From positions 299,161 through 363,160 of the forward strand of contig VXAZ01008017.1 of NCBI GenBank assembly GCA_013399875.1: a stretch of DNA of 64,000 bases, given 5' to 3'. The translations under genes were made by a program, and so were the position numbers. Each line of letters begins with the position of its first letter. Within the stretch, counting starts at the first letter, position 1. The stretch comes from Gymnorhina tibicen. Lineage: Eukaryota > Chordata > Aves > Passeriformes > Artamidae. The notes below the pieces were generated by a model. That model was not told the DNA's origin. It did no database searches and was given only the letters and a program-made list of their open reading frames with translations. Positions 62,801 through 64,000 of the stretch are shown piece by piece.

Positions 62801-64000
62801 GCTGAGCAGGAATGAGAATTTCTCTTCCCCGTGAAACCCAGATATGTAGGGATACAGTTTGCCACTGTACACAGATTTTTAAAGACGACAACGTGATGAT
62901 TCTTTGTGTTAACTCAGCAGAACACAACACAGTTGAGATTACTTTATCTCATGCATACAATTCCCAGGATACCCAAGAGTAATATTCCTTGTAAGTTGGC
63001 TTTTGCTACTGTTGCCACTTACTTTTGCTATCTGCTATCAGTGCAACAAAGTTAAACTGGAACAAATGGTATTCTTTTTCTCCTTCTACATTTAATACCC
63101 ACTGCACACATCTAAAATCATAGTTCACTGTCTGAGCATTAAGTGCACTAAAATATTTGCTTTCCCTGTAAAGAGCCTTAGTCTCTTGAAGATAATGTAA
63201 GTGAACAGATGGAAGTATCACGAATGACCTTGTAACTTCCCAACTGCTGACTTTGCCAATTATTCCCTGAATACCTGATCTGATTCTCACTCACATGAAC
63301 ACAGTGTTGTGTGTCAAGAGAATGTGTGTGGCAGAAAAGAATATATTCCAATATTTCATAGGTACAAATAAAGTCACCTAATGGACTATATGGCATGAAA
63401 TACATGGTCAAGGCCCAGTAGATGACACAGACATTTTACAAGTGAAATCTGACTCTCTGTGCTGCTGGAGTCTCTTAGGAAGCCTACAGCACAAGCAGGT
63501 TCACAGCCTGCATTTGCTTACCCTGCACTCAGACAGAAAACAGGTTCTGCTGTCCTGCAGCACAGTGACAAACCACAGGAAACGCACAGCGCGGACATGG
63601 GCCTCATCATAGGATGTTACCCTTTCCTGTACTCACCACACTGTGTTTCTGTTCCTCTGTTAGCCCTTAAACAGGTAGGTAGCATGTACATGCTCCTACA
63701 ACTTGCTTGTTTAGTCCTTAAGAGTCTCACATAAAAGGCTGAGCTTTTGAAACCCTCGCTTCTGCCAGAAGAAACTGCAGCGACTCAGTGGATCTTATGG
63801 GGTTAGCCCTGATTTTCACCTCATATCCCAGGTTTTAAGGGACAGTTTGTTGCAGAGGATTGACAATCTAAGTGCAAGCTTTTAATAAAAAGCAAAAACT
63901 TACATAGCCCAGGCCTTTTATACTGCACGTCATGAAATATTTTTACCTCCCATGCCTTCTACAACAAATCTACACAACCAGAACTGAGGCTAAAAGAAGC
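59813..64000. other. Right end of window; no gene seen
   Basis: The stretch is AT-rich with short chance frames only and a poly-A run near 61060-61073. No CpG island, exon or RNA gene was recognised. Confidence 0.5.

Noticed and set aside
1..64000. CRISPR arrays, operons, tRNA or rRNA genes, or a dedicated novel gene system
   Set aside because: None was seen. The window is vertebrate intronic and flanking DNA with interspersed repeats; the only system-level oddity is the arrangement of PLIN2 and PIP5K1B.

Overview
The window looks like part of a bird genome, probably Z-linked. It contains many fragments of CR1 LINEs in both orientations, a solo LTR of a type common in birds, and long AT-rich introns with sparse short exons. 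There is a single CpG island. The Z assignment is an inference: the human counterparts of both genes found here lie on chromosome 9, which largely corresponds to the avian Z.

Two vertebrate genes can be read, both on the minus strand. PLIN2 (perilipin 2, adipophilin) is complete. It has a CpG-island promoter and noncoding exon 1 near 11.67-11.82 kb, and seven coding exons between 9559 and 5280 that give an intact 438-residue protein. Its 3'UTR probably ends near 4.36 kb. PIP5K1B (type I phosphatidylinositol-4-phosphate 5-kinase beta) is partial: the exon with the start codon is at 43331-43399 and the next coding exon at 31769-31899. A likely 5'UTR exon is at 44129-44210. The first two coding exons encode only about 66 N-terminal residues, and I found no catalytic exon anywhere in the window.

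Layout from left to right: PLIN2 3' flank (1-4.36 kb); PLIN2 (4.36-11.74 kb); a CR1 piece next to the promoter (11.94-12.15 kb); repeat-poor sequence to 22.3 kb; a CR1 fragment (22.35-22.84 kb); a probable solo LTR on the minus strand (23.52-24.08 kb); AT-rich sequence; PIP5K1B coding exon 2 (31.8 kb) directly followed by a 1.8-kb decayed CR1 (32.18-33.98 kb); a long intron; PIP5K1B coding exon 1 and the 5'UTR exon (43.3-44.2 kb); a solo LTR on the plus strand (46.02-46.60 kb); then mostly featureless sequence with one more CR1 (59.3-59.8 kb) to the end.

The most notable point is the arrangement. Because PIP5K1B reads leftward and its remaining exons are not in the window, PLIN2 appears to lie inside a PIP5K1B intron of more than 31 kb, on the same strand. 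The alternatives are a rearrangement breakpoint that broke PIP5K1B, or an assembly join. The two proteins are not known to work in one pathway, although both act at lipid surfaces. I found no bacterial-type system, CRISPR array or clearly new gene system.
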